In this document: in pieces, positions 63,985 through 64,000 of the stretch
Layout: the number at the start of each line of letters is the position of its first letter
Position numbering within the stretch: position 1 is the first letter of the stretch
Origin: Thermosediminibacterales bacterium
Lineage (GTDB): Bacteria > Bacillota > Thermosediminibacteria > Koleobacterales > JARRCM01
DNA length: 64,000 bases
Direction of reading: 5' to 3'
Assembly: GCA_029982205.1 (NCBI GenBank)
Contig: JARRCM010000003.1
Coordinates: 30,740 to 94,739, forward strand
Position numbers and translations under genes: made by a program
The notes under the pieces: generated by a model
What the model was told of the DNA's origin: nothing
Seen by the model: only the letters and a program-made list of their open reading frames with translations
Databases searched by the model: none

Positions 63985-64000
63985 ATGAGTCAAACAAAAG
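63985..64000 (+). CDS. Start of an unidentified gene (cut by window end)
   Basis: ATG with GGGAGG 9 bases before it; only MSQTK is visible, so nothing can be said of its function. Its leader holds the 10-base repeats and the hairpin described separately. Confidence 0.6.

Overview
The window is low-GC, tightly packed DNA (AT-rich gaps, frequent TTG and GTG starts, strong AGGAGG ribosome sites) from an anaerobic, spore-forming Firmicute. The evidence is T-box leaders, AddAB instead of RecBCD, a SCIFF-type radical SAM maturase, a SpoVAE-family spore protein, a PhoP/PhoR-Pst cluster with TTAACA-type Pho boxes, and a type-A RNase P RNA. A Thermoanaerobacterales-like clostridium (Tepidanaerobacter-like) is my inference; no database was searched. 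I see no phage, IS element, CRISPR array or rRNA.

Layout. 1-9.9 kb is branched-chain amino-acid synthesis: the 3' part of ilvB, then ilvN-leuA-leuC-leuD-leuB in one run. A second complete ilvB follows behind an isoleucine-type T-box, then ilvE behind a second T-box whose specifier reads as alanine (GCC). 9.9-14.2 kb runs mainly leftward: a chemoreceptor, hisC behind an apparent attenuator, and a SpoVAE-family gene, with a 61-residue rightward ORF between the first two. 14.4-18.3 kb holds a CBS protein, an NhaD/ArsB-type permease, a small membrane protein, a coiled-coil membrane protein paired with a phosphodiester glycosidase, and a decayed gene remnant. 18.4-26.0 kb is a LacI-type regulator with two matching palindromic operators, a PotABCD-type ABC importer, adenine deaminase and a nucleoside phosphorylase; this looks like one nucleobase/nucleoside salvage system.

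26.2-30.3 kb has tRNA-Leu(CAA), an XRE regulator divergent from an L,D-transpeptidase, and an ECF sigma factor with its zinc-finger/DUF4349 anti-sigma partner, preceded by an ECF-type promoter. 30.4-37.2 kb carries polA, coaE, a lytic transglycosylase, nicotinate phosphoribosyltransferase and a lone peptide-type binding protein. Next come rnpB, a convergent 41-residue ORF, an MFS exporter and a SCIFF maturase without an adjacent precursor peptide. 40.7-52.9 kb is a double-strand-break repair block, addB-addA-sbcD-sbcC. A leftward glycogen phosphorylase overlaps the end of sbcC.

54.7-61.5 kb is the phosphate regulon: phoP-phoR, pstS, then pstC-pstA-pstB-phoU, with a separate four-unit Pho box before pstS and before pstC. 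The window ends with a solo DNA methyltransferase, an unrecognised permease, and the first five codons of a gene whose leader has 10-bp-phased repeats and a hairpin that can hide its ribosome site.

The main new points are regulatory: two acetolactate synthases that differ at the key substrate-specificity Trp, the alanine-reading T-box of ilvE, the hisC attenuator, the LacI operator pair, the doubled Pho boxes, and the hairpin in front of the last gene.
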